In this document: in pieces, positions 8,563-18,327 of the stretch
Layout: each line of letters begins with the position of its first letter
How positions within the stretch are numbered: the stretch's first letter is position 1
Source of the DNA: Rhizobium sp. ACO-34A
GTDB taxonomy: Bacteria; Pseudomonadota; Alphaproteobacteria; Rhizobiales; Rhizobiaceae
Assembly (NCBI GenBank): GCA_002600635.1
Contig: CP021371.1
Location: 3,351,001 to 3,415,000, forward strand
DNA length: 64,000 bases
Direction of reading: 5' to 3'
Position numbers and translations under genes: made by a program
Notes under the pieces: generated by a model
The model's database searches: none
What the model was told of the DNA's origin: nothing
The model's input: only the letters and a program-made list of their open reading frames with translations

Positions 8563-9894
8563 TTATTCAGCCGCCTGCAGTTCAGGCCGCTTGCTTTCTT
8601 CCTCATAGACAACACCACCGAGGGCCGCGTGGAAGAGCTTCTCGTCCAGCTCGCCTTCCCAGCGGGCAACGACGACGGTCGCGACCGCATTGCCGATGAA
8701 GTTGGTGAGAGCGCGGCATTCCGACATGAAGCGGTCGATGCCGAGGATCAGCGCCATGCCGGCAACCGGAACGGACGGGACGACCGAGAGTGTTGCGGCA
8801 AGCGTGATGAAGCCTGCACCGGTGATGCCGGCAGCACCCTTCGAGCTCAACATGGCGACGGCGAGCAGCAGGATCTGGTCGCCGAGCGACAGATGGATAT
8901 CCGTTGCCTGGGCGATGAACAGCGCGGCGAGCGTCATGTAGATGTTGGTGCCGTCGAGGTTGAAGGAATAACCGGTCGGGATGACCAGACCGACGACCGA
9001 GCGCTTGCAGCCGGCCTTTTCCATCTTGTTCATCAGGCCCGGCAGCGCGGCTTCGGAAGAAGACGTGCCGAGAACCAGAAGCAGCTCTTCCTTGATGTAG
9101 CGGATGAGCGAGAGGATCGAGAAGCCGTTGTAGCGCGCGACCGCGCCGAGAATCACGACCACGAACAGGATCGAGGTGAGGTAGAAGGTGCCGATCAGCA
9201 TGGCGAGGTTGGCGACCGATGCGATGCCGTACTTGCCGATGGTGAAGGCCATTGCGCCGAAAGCGCCGATCGGGGCGGCCTTCATCAGGATGGCGACCAG
9301 CTTGAAGACCGGGTTGATGACGGCATGCAGGAAATCGGTGACCGGCTGGCCGCGTTCGCCGACCAGCGCCAGCGAAATACCGAAGAGCACCGAGAAGAAC
9401 AGCACCTGCAGGATGTCGCCATCGGCGAAGGCACCGACGATGGTCGTCGGGATGATGTTCATCAGGAAGCCGACGATGGTCGAATCATGCGCCTTTTCGG
9501 CATAGGAAGCGACCGCCTTGGCGTCGAGCGAGGCCGGATCGATATGCATGCCCGAACCCGGCTGGATGACGTTGGCGACGACCAGGCCGACTGCCAGCGC
9601 CAGCGTCGAGAAGGTCAGGAAGTAGAGCATCGCCTTGCCGGCGACGCGCCCGACCTTCTTCATGTCGGTCATGCCGGCGATGCCGGTGGAGACCGTCAGG
9701 AAGATGACCGGCGCGATGATCATTTTGACGAGCTTGATGAAGGCGTCGCCAAGCGGCTTCAACTGCGTGCCGATATCCGGATAGAAATGGCCGAGCAGGA
9801 TGCCGGCAATGATAGCCGCCAGAACCTGGACGTAGAGATGCTTGTAAAAAGGCTGCTTGGCCCCGGAAATCGGAGCCGCGGACGGGATATTCAT
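8563..9894 (-). CDS. dctA: C4-dicarboxylate:proton/sodium symporter DctA
   Basis: Inner-membrane carrier for succinate, malate and fumarate, of the dicarboxylate/amino acid:cation symporter family. Diagnostic stretches are [11 protein letters not shown] (serine-rich re-entrant loop), GYSFNLDGT and the [18 protein letters not shown] transmembrane segment. Eight or so hydrophobic segments are visible. The frame reads on 17 codons upstream, but ATG 9894 has GGAGGA directly ahead and gives a typical 443-residue protein. It is divergent from dctB with a sigma-54 promoter in the 238-bp gap. In rhizobia this transporter feeds bacteroids and is induced by dicarboxylates through DctB/DctD. Confidence 0.97.
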   Translation of the reverse strand: MNIPSAAPISGAKQPFYKHLYVQVLAAIIAGILLGHFYPDIGTQLKPLGDAFIKLVKMIIAPVIFLTVSTGIAGMTDMKKVGRVAGKAMLYFLTFSTLALAVGLVVANVIQPGSGMHIDPASLDAKAVASYAEKAHDSTIVGFLMNIIPTTIVGAFADGDILQVLFFSVLFGISLALVGERGQPVTDFLHAVINPVFKLVAILMKAAPIGAFGAMAFTIGKYGIASVANLAMLIGTFYLTSILFVVVILGAVARYNGFSILSLIRYIKEELLLVLGTSSSEAALPGLMNKMEKAGCKRSVVGLVIPTGYSFNLDGTNIYMTLAALFIAQATDIHLSLGDQILLLAVAMLSSKGAAGITGAGFITLAATLSVVPSVPVAGMALILGIDRFMSECRALTNFIGNAVATVVVARWEGELDEKLFHAALGGVVYEEESKRPELQAAE

Positions 9895-9990
9895 GATGTC
9901 CTCCGTTTCGTACCCTGTTGGAACTCGTTCCGGCCTCCCGGGCACAGCAATTTGAACGTTAGCAACGGTTCATCGTTGTGTTTACGGAAC

Positions 9991-10006
9991 TGCAAGACCT
10001 GTGCCA
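9991..10006 (-). promoter_or_regulatory. Sigma-54 (RpoN) -24/-12 promoter of dctA
   Basis: On the minus strand the sequence reads TGGCAC-AGGTC-TTGCA, an exact -24 (GG) / -12 (GC) sigma-54 core. It lies about 97-112 bp upstream of the dctA ATG, implying transcription from near 9980 and a leader of about 85 nt. Confidence 0.92.
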
Positions 10007-10082
10007 GAATTGTGAAATTCCAATCATCCTATTGATTCGAAATGATTTATGGATTCACGAAATCATCATGATTTCAGGGAAA

Positions 10083-10098
10083 GTGCGATTTTCCGCAC
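10083..10098. promoter_or_regulatory. DctD upstream activator site, distal to the dctB start
   Basis: Inverted repeat GTGCG-ATTTTC-CGCAC located about 80-95 bp upstream of the dctA sigma-54 core, where an enhancer-binding protein such as DctD is expected. Similar tandem sites are known at rhizobial dctA genes. Confidence 0.82.
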
Positions 10099-10115
10099 AG
10101 CCATCTTGGTTTTCC

Positions 10116-10131
10116 GTGCGATTTGACGCAC
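10116..10131. promoter_or_regulatory. DctD upstream activator site, adjacent to the dctB start
   Basis: Second inverted repeat GTGCG-ATTTGA-CGCAC, 33 bp from the first (about three helical turns, same DNA face). It ends one base before the first possible dctB ATG, so DctD binding could also affect dctBD expression. Confidence 0.82.
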
Positions 10132-10132
10132 A

Positions 10133-11971
10133 ATGGAAAACATGTTCTCTCGACTAAAAATGAAGGATCGCACCGTATGGGCCGTCTTCGTCCTCGTTGC
10201 GGCCATCATCCTTGCGGCCGGCTCCTATTATGCGGGGCGAGTGGGCCGAAACGCTGCGCTCGTCGCGCTGGCGGACGATGCAGGCAATGATGTGGCGCTG
10301 AAGAGCGCGCTGCTGCAGGCAGTGCTGGAACGCCCCCGATCCCTGCCCCTGGTGCTGGCCGACGACGCGGAATTGCGCAGCGCCCTGTTTACCGGCAGCG
10401 AGGGTGAAATCGCCCACCTCAATCGCAAACTGGAAAAGCTGGTCGAGGGTAGCCAGGCCTCCGTTATCTACGTCATCCCACTGAACGGCATCGCCATCGC
10501 GGCCAGCAACTGGCAGCAGCCTGATAGCTTCATTGGCAGTGACTACAGCTTTCGCGCCTATTTCCAGCAAGCCATGGCGACGGGACGCGGCGAGCACTAT
10601 GCTCTCGGCACGATCAGCAAGCGGCCGGGCCTCTACATTTCCCGCCGGGTGGAAGCCGGTGACGGCAAGGCGCTCGGCGTCGTCGTCGTCAAGGTGGAAT
10701 TCGACGGGCTGGAAAAGGATTGGGGCCTTTCCGGAAAGCCGACCTTTGTAACGGATCGTAGCGGTATCGTGCTGATTACCAGCAAGCCGGAATGGCGCTT
10801 CTCCGCGATTGCGGCCATCCCGCCCGAAAAGCGCGCAGCGATCCGCGAAAGCCTGCAATTCGGTGAGGCCCCGCTCAGGATGCTGCCGATCGCGCCGCCG
10901 CTTCAGGCCGGCGGGCGGCCGCTGGTGAATGTCAACGAACCCGGAATGCGGGAGACGGGGCGTTTTCTGGCTCTCGCCTCGCCAGTCCCCGGCACGCCAT
11001 GGAGCCTGCACCTGCTGGTGCCTGCCGATGCGGCCCTGACCGCGGGCATTCTGCAGGGACGCTCGCAGGCGCTTGCGGGACTGTTGCCGCTCGTCGGCCT
11101 TGGTGCATTGCTGCTCTTCCGCTGGCAGCGCGCTCGCCAGCGCGAGGCCGCCGAAAGGGCTGCGCGCGACGAACTGGAACGCAAGGTCAAGGAACGCACC
11201 GGCGAACTCAGCCTCGCCCGCGACCGGCTGGAAACCGAGATCGAGGAACACCACGCCACCGAGACGCGGCTGCAGAAGGTGCAGCAGGAACTGGTGCAGG
11301 CCAACCGTCTCGCCATCCTCGGTCAGGTCGCAGCCGGCGTCGCCCACGAGATCAACCAGCCGGTGGCCACGATCCGCGCCTATGCCGACAATGCCAGCAC
11401 ATTCCTGTCGCGAGGCCAGAGCGAGCCGGCTGTCGAGAACCTTGCCTTCATCGCCAAGCTTACCGAGCGGATCGGCACGATTACCGATGAACTCAAGACC
11501 TTTGCCCGCAAGGGCCGCGCGGCTGCCGAACCGGTCGGTCTCAAGACCGTCATCGACGGTGCCCTTCTTCTCCTCAGAAGCCGTTTTTCCGGCCGCCTCG
11601 ACATGTTGCGCGTCGCCGACATTCCGACGGAGATCCGTGTTCTCGGCAGCCGCGTGCGGCTGGAACAGGTGCTGATCAACCTCTTCCAGAATGCGCTTGA
11701 AGCCATTGCCGGCAAGGCCGATGGACACATCGTCGTGCGTCTCGGAGAAAGTGACGAGGGAGAAGCGACAATCGTCGTCTCCGACAATGGCCCCGGCATT
11801 CCACCGGAAATCCTGAAGGGCCTGTTCACGCCTTTCAACACCTCAAAGGAAGGCGGCCTTGGTCTCGGGCTGGTGATCACCAAGGACATCGTCGGCGATT
11901 ATGGCGGACGCATCGCCGTGGATAGCGGCCCGAACGGCACAACTTTTTCCGTGACACTGAAACGAGCCTGA
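10133..11971 (+). CDS. dctB: C4-dicarboxylate sensor histidine kinase DctB
   Basis: Membrane sensor kinase that detects external dicarboxylates and phosphorylates DctD. A transmembrane helix near residues 15-35 and a second near 310-330 enclose a large periplasmic double-PAS/Cache sensor ([33 protein letters not shown]). A coiled coil leads into the HisKA box ([19 protein letters not shown], phospho-acceptor His405), and the HATPase domain shows an N box ([10 protein letters not shown]), a G1 box (DNGPGIP) and GGLGLGLVI. Length of 612 is typical. ATG 10133, 10142 and 10157 are all possible starts and none has a strong ribosome-binding site. It is separated from dctD by 4 nt. Confidence 0.95.
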   Translation: MENMFSRLKMKDRTVWAVFVLVAAIILAAGSYYAGRVGRNAALVALADDAGNDVALKSALLQAVLERPRSLPLVLADDAELRSALFTGSEGEIAHLNRKLEKLVEGSQASVIYVIPLNGIAIAASNWQQPDSFIGSDYSFRAYFQQAMATGRGEHYALGTISKRPGLYISRRVEAGDGKALGVVVVKVEFDGLEKDWGLSGKPTFVTDRSGIVLITSKPEWRFSAIAAIPPEKRAAIRESLQFGEAPLRMLPIAPPLQAGGRPLVNVNEPGMRETGRFLALASPVPGTPWSLHLLVPADAALTAGILQGRSQALAGLLPLVGLGALLLFRWQRARQREAAERAARDELERKVKERTGELSLARDRLETEIEEHHATETRLQKVQQELVQANRLAILGQVAAGVAHEINQPVATIRAYADNASTFLSRGQSEPAVENLAFIAKLTERIGTITDELKTFARKGRAAAEPVGLKTVIDGALLLLRSRFSGRLDMLRVADIPTEIRVLGSRVRLEQVLINLFQNALEAIAGKADGHIVVRLGESDEGEATIVVSDNGPGIPPEILKGLFTPFNTSKEGGLGLGLVITKDIVGDYGGRIAVDSGPNGTTFSVTLKRA

Positions 11972-11975
11972 GACC

Positions 11976-13325
11976 ATGCAGGACAAGACCGACATCATCC
12001 TGATCGACGACGATACCGACCTGCGCCGTGCCACCCGGCAGACGCTGGAACTGGCCGGCTTCACGGTGGAGGATCATGCCAACGCACATTCGGCCCTCGG
12101 CGCGCTTTCAGCTGCAACCCCGGCCATCGTCGTCACCGACATCCGAATGCCCGGCATGGACGGGCTGGAGCTTTTCGCCCGCATCAAGACCATCGATCCC
12201 GACTTGCCGGTCATCCTGATCACCGGCCATGGCGACATCACCATGGCCGTGCAGGCCATGCATGACGGCGCCTACGACTTCATCGCCAAGCCGTTCCCGG
12301 CCGACCGGCTGGCGCAGACCGTCCGCCGCGCCGTGGAAAAACGCCGTCTGGTGATGGAGAACCGCGCACTTCGGCGGGCAGCCGAGGAGAGCCGGGACGA
12401 CCTGCCGCTTATTGGCCAGACGCCGGCCATGGAACACCTGCGCCAGACACTTCGCCAGATCGCCGATACCGATGTCGACGTGCTGGTCGCCGGCGAGACC
12501 GGCAGCGGCAAGGAAGTCGTGGCCACACTGCTGCATCGCTGGAGCCGCCGGAAGAACGGCAATTTCGTCGCGCTCAATTGCGGCGCGCTGCCGGAAACGG
12601 TGATCGAAAGCGAACTGTTCGGCCATGAGGCCGGCGCCTTTACCGGCGCCCAGAAGAAACGCGTCGGCCGGATAGAGCACGCGAGCGGCGGCACGCTCTT
12701 CCTCGACGAGATCGAGAGCATGCCGGTCGCGACGCAGGTGAAGATGCTGCGCGTTCTGGAAATGCGGGAAGTAAGTCCGCTCGGCACCAACGAGATACGC
12801 CCCATCGATCTGAGGGTCGTGGCAGCGGCGAAGATCGACCTGGGCAATCCGGCCGAGCGCGGTGATTTTCGCGAGGACCTTTACTACCGTCTCAACGTCG
12901 TGACCGTTTCCATTCCACCGCTGCGCGAGCGGCGCGCCGACATACCGCTGCTGTTTTCGCACTTCCTTGCCCGCGCCGCCGAGCGCTTCAAGCGGGAGGT
13001 GCCGTCCTTGACGTCTGCCGTGCATCAACATCTCGCCAGCCATTCATGGCCGGGCAATGTGCGCGAACTCGCGCATTATGCAGAACGGGTGGCGCTTGGC
13101 CTCGCCGAACCGGTCACACCCACCGCGACAACGGGCACCATACCGTCAGATGGTCAGGCAAGCCTGCCCGAACGGATGGAACAGCACGAAGCCGAACTGA
13201 TCCGCACGGCGCTGATCGAGAACGAAGGTGACGTACGCCGAACGATCGAGGCGCTGCAGATTCCCCGCAAGACCTTCTACGACAAGCTCCAGCGGCACGG
13301 CATAAACCGCGCCGACTACGAATAA
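11976..13325 (+). CDS. dctD: Sigma-54-dependent response regulator DctD
   Basis: Enhancer-binding activator of dctA. The N-terminal receiver domain has the acidic pocket IDDDTD and phospho-acceptor Asp55 (VVTDIRMPG). The AAA+ domain has Walker A GETGSGKE, the sigma-54 contact loop GAFTGA and Walker B LFLDEIE. The C-terminal Fis-type helix-turn-helix covers about residues 405-445 ([21 protein letters not shown]). Length of 449 is standard. It follows dctB after 4 nt, so the two are co-translated or tightly coupled. The two GTGCG palindromes upstream of dctA are the likely targets. Confidence 0.97.
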   Translation: MQDKTDIILIDDDTDLRRATRQTLELAGFTVEDHANAHSALGALSAATPAIVVTDIRMPGMDGLELFARIKTIDPDLPVILITGHGDITMAVQAMHDGAYDFIAKPFPADRLAQTVRRAVEKRRLVMENRALRRAAEESRDDLPLIGQTPAMEHLRQTLRQIADTDVDVLVAGETGSGKEVVATLLHRWSRRKNGNFVALNCGALPETVIESELFGHEAGAFTGAQKKRVGRIEHASGGTLFLDEIESMPVATQVKMLRVLEMREVSPLGTNEIRPIDLRVVAAAKIDLGNPAERGDFREDLYYRLNVVTVSIPPLRERRADIPLLFSHFLARAAERFKREVPSLTSAVHQHLASHSWPGNVRELAHYAERVALGLAEPVTPTATTGTIPSDGQASLPERMEQHEAELIRTALIENEGDVRRTIEALQIPRKTFYDKLQRHGINRADYE

Positions 13326-13347
13326 GTTATAGATGACTGGACGGTCG

Positions 13348-13818
13348 TTATTCGTCGTCGCTGCGCAATGGCGCACGGCTGTGCTCGTTGCCGGCCTCCA
13401 CCGCCTTCTGCAGGAGCTTCACCAGCACCTCGCCTTCCCCGACCGAAAGCCCGGTGAGAATGCGCCGCTGCACCTCTTCGACCAATGGCTCGATGTCGTT
13501 GCGGACGCGCTTGCCCTCCTGCGTGAGCGAGAGCTGCTTGGCGCGCCGGTCCCGGCTGCTGGTATCGCGATCGACAAGCCCCTTGGCGACGAGCCGGTTG
13601 ACCACGCCGCCAATGGTGGCGCGGTCATAGGCGATGCGCGCCGCAAGCGTCGCCTGATCGATCCCGGGCGCAATATCGAGTTCAGCCAGCGCGGCATACT
13701 GCACCGGTGTCAGATCATAGCCCCCCTTGGCCACCTCTTCCAGAAACAGGGAGACGGCCACCTGGTTCAGGCGGCGAATGAGATGACCCGGCATCTGCGC
13801 GATCTTGGACATGTTCAT
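13348..13818 (-). CDS. MarR-family transcriptional regulator
   Basis: A 156-residue winged-helix regulator. The core shows LTPVQYAALAEL, the recognition helix region DQATLAARIAYDRATIGGVVNRL and the wing VDRDTSSRDRRAKQLSLTQEG with the family's DxRxxR signature. Starts at ATG 13818 (GGCGG ahead) or ATG 13812 are both plausible. It ends 22 bp from the dctD stop on the opposite strand. It is followed upstream by a second, unrelated-looking MarR gene on the same strand. Ligand and targets cannot be read; the family usually senses phenolic compounds or oxidants. Confidence 0.9.
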   Translation of the reverse strand: MNMSKIAQMPGHLIRRLNQVAVSLFLEEVAKGGYDLTPVQYAALAELDIAPGIDQATLAARIAYDRATIGGVVNRLVAKGLVDRDTSSRDRRAKQLSLTQEGKRVRNDIEPLVEEVQRRILTGLSVGEGEVLVKLLQKAVEAGNEHSRAPLRSDDE

Positions 13819-13940
13819 AGCCGCCTTTCCGGCCGTATCAGCAATATCCGGCGGAGGATTGCCGGCGCTTCAGGTTTTGCGCTTACTTAAGCCAGCGATT
13901 GTCACCTTGCCAACCGACATGGCAACAGGTCCGGACGACC

Positions 13941-14483
13941 TCAGTCGTCACCAACGAAACCTGCAGCAGCATCGACCGCAGATACATCGACCTGCGCCAT
14001 GGCGGCTTCGAGTTCCTCCAGAAGCTTCTGCAGGTCGCGCATGCGATCACCTCCGTAGGCGCTGATGATCTCGCCATAGATCTCGTCGGAATGGCGGGTC
14101 ATCTTCTCGATAAGTTCAAGGCCCGCCGTACTGATTGAAATTCGTGCACGCCTGAGGTCGTTTTCATCAGGATGACGCTCGATCAGGTGCCGGCCCTCAA
14201 GATCCTTGAGAATGCGAGAAAGACTCGGGCCGAGCAGGAACGTGGCGCGGGCAAGCTCCGTGACCTCGATTTCCTTCACCGTGACCAGCGCCCGCAGGAT
14301 GCGCCATTGCTGTTCGGTAATGTCATACATGCGCAGCGCATTGCGGAAATGCTTCATCACCGATTCGCGGGCACGCAGGAGAAGCATCGGCATCGAACGC
14401 GAAAAATGCCGCAGCCGCAATCGCTGCGCGCTTGTACTGCCATCCCTGTGGCTATCGTCGGCCTCGCCGTACTTGTCCATCAT
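13941..14483 (-). CDS. MarR-family regulator, HpaR-like
   Basis: A 180-residue winged-helix repressor resembling homoprotocatechuate-degradation regulators (HpaR): YDITEQQWRILRAL, EVTELARATFLLGPSLSRILKDLEGRHLIERH and the wing DLRRARISISTAGLELI. No hpa degradation genes are in the window, so the HpaR name is only by family resemblance. ATG 14483 has GGGGA ahead of it. Upstream lies a 666-bp gene-free region with two strong palindromes (14707-14726 and 14782-14793) that could be this regulator's operators. Confidence 0.88.
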   Translation of the reverse strand: MMDKYGEADDSHRDGSTSAQRLRLRHFSRSMPMLLLRARESVMKHFRNALRMYDITEQQWRILRALVTVKEIEVTELARATFLLGPSLSRILKDLEGRHLIERHPDENDLRRARISISTAGLELIEKMTRHSDEIYGEIISAYGGDRMRDLQKLLEELEAAMAQVDVSAVDAAAGFVGDD

Positions 14484-14706
14484 GACGTCCCCACCGAGAC
14501 CCTGCTACCGCATGGAACCGCCTGCGGAAGTGGGTCTCTTATAATTTCAAGAATAACTTATATAGCCTTTGTTTGCCGTCTCTATATCAATCATTTCTTG
14601 GCATCGGCAAGAACGCACATTCACGGGGAGAACAGCCGGCAAGTCCAGCGGCCCGTTCCACGGCCGCCCGGACGGCAACGCCATATCACGGTCTCGCTAT
14701 CCACAT

Positions 14707-14726
14707 ATGATTAACACGTTAATCAT
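14707..14726. promoter_or_regulatory. 20-bp near-perfect operator palindrome
   Basis: ATGATTAAC-AC-GTTAATCAT is a 9-2-9 perfect inverted repeat, typical in size and form of a MarR-family operator. It is centred about 40 bp upstream of the -35 element at 14754. Confidence 0.75.
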
Positions 14727-14753
14727 TAAAGTGCGCTTCTGAGATTCAGACGC

Positions 14754-14793
14754 TTGACAATCTCGCCCGGATGCCATCTTATTAACTTGTTAA
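14754..14793 (+). promoter_or_regulatory. Rightward sigma-70-type promoter with overlapping operator
   Basis: TTGACA (14754-14759), a 17-bp spacer and TCTTAT (14777-14782). The palindrome TTAAC-TT-GTTAA (14782-14793) overlaps the start region and shares its half-site with the palindrome at 14707-14726, 71 bp away. This is a classic two-operator repressible promoter, although no gene of normal size lies directly downstream. Confidence 0.62.
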
Positions 14794-15149
14794 ATTCGAT
14801 TTACCCCTCATGGAGGCCGTCTGCTGCACTTGGTGCCGGACGGGAGGGGGCTTCCAAACTCCGGGAGGGAGGAGAATGCCGGTTGGCGTGGGAGGACGCC
14901 ATTACCGGCATTTCTCATTTTTGGGGCATGCAAAAGCGGCTTGCAGTCACTGAAGCAATACCGCCCCCGGTCGGGTCTTGTCCGCCTCTTCAATTGACAT
15001 CCAAGAAGTTTACTGCCCGTTGGTTGACGCGCAGAGCGTCATCGCCCCGCATTTTCACGCACATCACCAGCCACATCACTCGATTGAAGTGTTGCATGCG
15101 CTCATGATAGGAGAGCGCGAAACTCCTGCACATTTAGAGAAAGACCGGC

Positions 15150-15821
15150 ATGATCCCCTGGAAGCAGCTCGATATCGCCAGCATTCCGGGCGGCGGTGAA
15201 TTGCGTCTCAAGCAGCGGGGAACGGAATTCTCCATCATGCTTGGCACCAATGAGCTGATGAACAGCCGCCTCAGCGGTTCCGAGGAGGCATTGGCCACGC
15301 TTTCCTGCGAGCACATCAAGGACAAGAAACGTCCGGCGGTCCTCATTGGCGGATTGGGCATGGGCTTCACCCTGCGTGCGGCCCTTGCCGTCCTGCCCGA
15401 TGATGCGGAAGTTACCGTTGCCGAACTCGTGCCCGCCGTCGTCGCCTGGGCGCGCGGTCCGATGGCCGAGATTTTCAAGGGCAGCCTCGACGATCCCCGC
15501 GTGCGGGTCCATGAAGGCGATGTCGGCGCGCTCATCCGCACCTCGCCCGGCAAATTCGACGCCATCATGCTGGATGTGGACAATGGACCGGATGGCCTGA
15601 CCCGCACGTCGAATGACGGTCTTTATGATTTCAGTGGCTTGAATGCGTCCAAGATCGCGCTTCGCGCCAACGGCGTGCTCGCGGTCTGGTCCTCCGGCCC
15701 CGATGCCGGCTTCACACGCCGCCTGCAGGGCAGCGGCTTTGCGGTGAAGGAAGTCAATACCCGCGCCAACGGCAAGCGCGGCGGCGCCCGCCATGTGATC
15801 TGGCTGGCGAGCAAGCGATAA
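15150..15821 (+). CDS. Spermidine/spermine synthase-like methyltransferase-fold protein
   Basis: A 223-residue protein of the spermidine-synthase superfamily (COG0421-like). The Rossmann core shows AVLIGGLGMGFTLRAAL (nucleotide-binding loop), VTVAELVPAVVAWA (ribose-binding acidic residue) and FDAIMLDVDNGPDGL. The N-terminal beta-domain of true aminopropyltransferases is short, and the GGGDG loop is replaced by GGLGMG, so polyamine synthesis is uncertain; these proteins are common single genes in rhizobia. It stands alone between the operator region and the polyol regulator. Confidence 0.78.
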   Translation: MIPWKQLDIASIPGGGELRLKQRGTEFSIMLGTNELMNSRLSGSEEALATLSCEHIKDKKRPAVLIGGLGMGFTLRAALAVLPDDAEVTVAELVPAVVAWARGPMAEIFKGSLDDPRVRVHEGDVGALIRTSPGKFDAIMLDVDNGPDGLTRTSNDGLYDFSGLNASKIALRANGVLAVWSSGPDAGFTRRLQGSGFAVKEVNTRANGKRGGARHVIWLASKR

Positions 15822-15890
15822 GCTCCGCGCTCACGGCTGAATTGACACCCAGCAACTGCAACGCTACTCAAAATCGAGCAGAGGATTTCG

Positions 15891-16844
15891 ATGGCGAAAA
15901 GAGCTGGCACTCTCGGACGGCTTGACGACGCGGCCCGCGCCGGCTGGCTTTATTATGTCGCCGGACGGACCCAGGACGAGATTGCCGCCGCCATGGGGAT
16001 TTCCCGCCAAAGCGCCCAGCGCCTCGTTTCGCTCTCCGTTGCCGAAAAGCTGATCAAGGTCCGTCTCGACCATCCGATCGCCGTCTGCATGGAACTCGCC
16101 GAAGAGGTAAAGAAGAAATACGGCTTGCGCCAGGTCGAAATCGTCCCGACCGATCCCGGTTCCGACGCCGCTCCGACGGGTGTTGCGGAGGCCGGTGCTG
16201 CCGAGCTGGAGCGCTGGCTCAAGCAACCCGATCCGCTGATCATCGCCATGGGCACGGGACGCACGTTGCGCGCCGCCGTCGACCAGTTGTCGCCGATGGA
16301 ATGTCCGCAGCACCGCATCGTGTCGCTCACCGGCAACATCAGCCCCGACGGTTCGGCCGCCTATTACAACGTCATCTTCTCCATGGCCGACGCCATCAAG
16401 GCCCGCCATTTCCCCATGCCGCTTCCGGTGCTCGTTTCCTCCCGCGCGGAGCGGGATCTCCTGCACCAGCAGGCGCTCGTCCGGCCGACTATCGCGCTCG
16501 GCGCAAAGGCCGATGTTACCTTCGTCGGCATCGGCGAAATCGATCCGCAGGCCCCACTTCTTCTGGATGGCTTCCTGCAACCACAGGAAGTGGAAAGCCT
16601 GATGCAGGCCGGCGCCACCGGCGAGATCTGCGGCTGGACTTTCGATGCGGATGGCAAGCTGCTCGACAACCCCGTGAACGAACGGGTGGCCAGTATTCCG
16701 CTGCCGTCGCGCGATACCTCCTGCGTCATCGGACTGGCCCGCGGCAGGCGCAAGCATGCCGCCATTCGCGCCGCATTGCGTGGCTCTCACATCAATGCAC
16801 TCATCACGGACGAGGATGCAGCCCGTTTCCTGCTGCAATCCTGA
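15891..16844 (+). CDS. smoC: SorC/DeoR-type sugar-binding transcriptional regulator of polyol genes
   Basis: Regulator of the adjacent sorbitol/mannitol cluster. The N-terminal helix-turn-helix (about residues 24-50, QDEIAAAMGISRQSAQRLVSLS) is followed by a SorC-family effector-binding domain with MGTGRTL and the conserved VGIGEI strand. Length of 317 is normal. It lies 155 bp upstream of the ABC-transporter substrate-binding gene on the same strand, the usual position of smoC in rhizobia. The gene name rests on this context. Confidence 0.87.
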   Translation: MAKRAGTLGRLDDAARAGWLYYVAGRTQDEIAAAMGISRQSAQRLVSLSVAEKLIKVRLDHPIAVCMELAEEVKKKYGLRQVEIVPTDPGSDAAPTGVAEAGAAELERWLKQPDPLIIAMGTGRTLRAAVDQLSPMECPQHRIVSLTGNISPDGSAAYYNVIFSMADAIKARHFPMPLPVLVSSRAERDLLHQQALVRPTIALGAKADVTFVGIGEIDPQAPLLLDGFLQPQEVESLMQAGATGEICGWTFDADGKLLDNPVNERVASIPLPSRDTSCVIGLARGRRKHAAIRAALRGSHINALITDEDAARFLLQS

Positions 16845-16998
16845 GAGCTTCTGAAAACAACAATTCCCCTTTTCAACGCAGAGGCTTAACCGCCGTCTTC
16901 GGCGGCGCAGCATGGATTCCGCATTGACTCTTGATGCGACAAAGTGAGAAATTGCCCAAGAGCAAAGCGAATGCTCATTTTTCTTCTGGGAGGAAGAT

Positions 16999-18312
16999 AT
17001 GACATTGAAGACAATTTTGCTGGGCGCATGCTCGGTATTGGCCATGGCTGGCCTGGCTTCCGCCGAAACCCTCACCATCGCCACCGTCAACAACGGCGAC
17101 ATGATCCGCATGCAGAAGCTGACGGACGACTTTAAGGCGAAAAATCCCGGTATCGACCTCGAATGGGTAACACTCGAGGAGAACGTGCTGCGCCAGAAGG
17201 TGACGACCGATATCGCCACCAAGGGCGGCCAGTTCGACGTGCTGACGATCGGCACTTACGAGGTTCCGATCTGGGCCAAGCAGGGCTGGCTCCTGCCTCT
17301 CGACAACCTCGGCGCCGACTACGACGTGGACGACCTCCTGCCGGCGATCCGCTCGGGTCTGACCGGCGATGACGGCAAGCTCTATGCCGCGCCCTTCTAC
17401 GGCGAAAGCTCGATGGTCATGTATCGCAAGGACCTGATGGAGAAGGCGGGCCTGACCATGCCCGACGCTCCCACCTGGGACTTCATTGCCGATGCGGCCC
17501 GCAAGATGACCGACAAGGCCAATGAGGTTTACGGCATCTGCCTGCGCGGCAAAGCCGGCTGGGGCGAAAACATGGCCTTCCTGACGGCCACCTCCAACGC
17601 CTTCGGCGCACGCTGGTTCGACGAGAACTGGAAACCCCAGTTCGACCAGCCGGAATGGAAGAACACGCTCGAATTTTACGTCAACCTGATGAAGGATGCC
17701 GGCCCTCCGGGCGCCTCCTCCAATGGCTTCAACGAGAACCTTGCGCTCTTCCAGACCGGCAAGTGCGGCATGTGGATCGATGCGACAGTTGCCGCCTCCT
17801 TCGTCTCCAACCCGAAGGAATCCACTGTCGCGGACAAGGTCGGCTACGCGCTCGCTCCCGACACCGGGCTCGGCAAGCGCGGCAACTGGCTCTGGGCCTG
17901 GAACCTCGCCATTCCCGCCGGCACCAAGAAGGCCGATGCCGCCGAGAAGTTCATCTCCTGGGCAACCGGCAAGGACTACCTGAAGCTGGTCGCCGACAAG
18001 GAAGGCTGGGCAAACGTTCCTCCGGGCACGCGTACCTCGCTCTATGAAAACCCGGAATACCAGAAGGCAGCGCCCTTCGCGAAGATGACGCTCGACTCGA
18101 TCAACGCTGCCGATCCGAAGAACCCCTCGGTCAAGCCCGTTCCCTATGTCGGCGTGCAGTTCGTCGCCATTCCGGAATTTCAGGGCATCGGCACCGCCGT
18201 CGGCCAGCAGTTCTCGGCCGCGCTTGCAGGACAGGTCAGCGTCGATCAGGCGCTCAAGAACGCCCAGCAGTTGACCGAGCGCGAAATGATGAAGGCAGGT
18301 TACATCAAGTAA
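16999..18312 (+). CDS. smoE: Polyol (sorbitol/mannitol) ABC transporter substrate-binding protein
   Basis: Periplasmic binding protein of the carbohydrate uptake-1 family, with a signal peptide of about 22 residues (hydrophobic core then GLASA-ETLTI) and a typical mature fold. The ATG at 16999 has a strong GGGAGGAAG ribosome-binding site. Length of 437 is normal. It is the first gene of the transporter operon and is followed by an intercistronic hairpin. The pairing with SmoS and MtlK dehydrogenases and a SorC-type regulator supports sorbitol/mannitol/arabitol as ligands; the exact preference is inferred. Confidence 0.93.
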   Translation: MTLKTILLGACSVLAMAGLASAETLTIATVNNGDMIRMQKLTDDFKAKNPGIDLEWVTLEENVLRQKVTTDIATKGGQFDVLTIGTYEVPIWAKQGWLLPLDNLGADYDVDDLLPAIRSGLTGDDGKLYAAPFYGESSMVMYRKDLMEKAGLTMPDAPTWDFIADAARKMTDKANEVYGICLRGKAGWGENMAFLTATSNAFGARWFDENWKPQFDQPEWKNTLEFYVNLMKDAGPPGASSNGFNENLALFQTGKCGMWIDATVAASFVSNPKESTVADKVGYALAPDTGLGKRGNWLWAWNLAIPAGTKKADAAEKFISWATGKDYLKLVADKEGWANVPPGTRTSLYENPEYQKAAPFAKMTLDSINAADPKNPSVKPVPYVGVQFVAIPEFQGIGTAVGQQFSAALAGQVSVDQALKNAQQLTEREMMKAGYIK

Positions 18313-18327
18313 ACTCCCGTGGACTGG

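Larger units (their letters stand above)
14484..15149. other. Gene-free 666-bp region with a promoter and paired palindromes
   Basis: No convincing coding sequence is seen between the HpaR-like gene and the spermidine-synthase-like gene. The left part is AT-rich compared with its surroundings. The right part has a rightward promoter (14754-14782), two palindromes and then a purine-rich GGGAGGGAGGAG stretch ahead of ATG 14877 that opens only a ~25-codon frame. It may be the leader of a lost operon or of a small RNA. Confidence 0.5.

Noticed and set aside
8446..10035. 529-codon open frame opposite dctA
   Set aside because: Highly charged Asp/Arg/His-rich shadow product typical of antisense frames; dctA motifs are unmistakable.
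14754..15107. 117-codon open frame in the gene-free region before the spermidine-synthase-like gene
   Set aside because: It begins inside the -35 box of the predicted promoter, lacks a ribosome-binding site and shows no domain.
16890..16905. CCGCCG/CGGCGG hairpin after the smoC gene
   Set aside because: Only a 6-bp stem without a U-tract; too weak to call a terminator.
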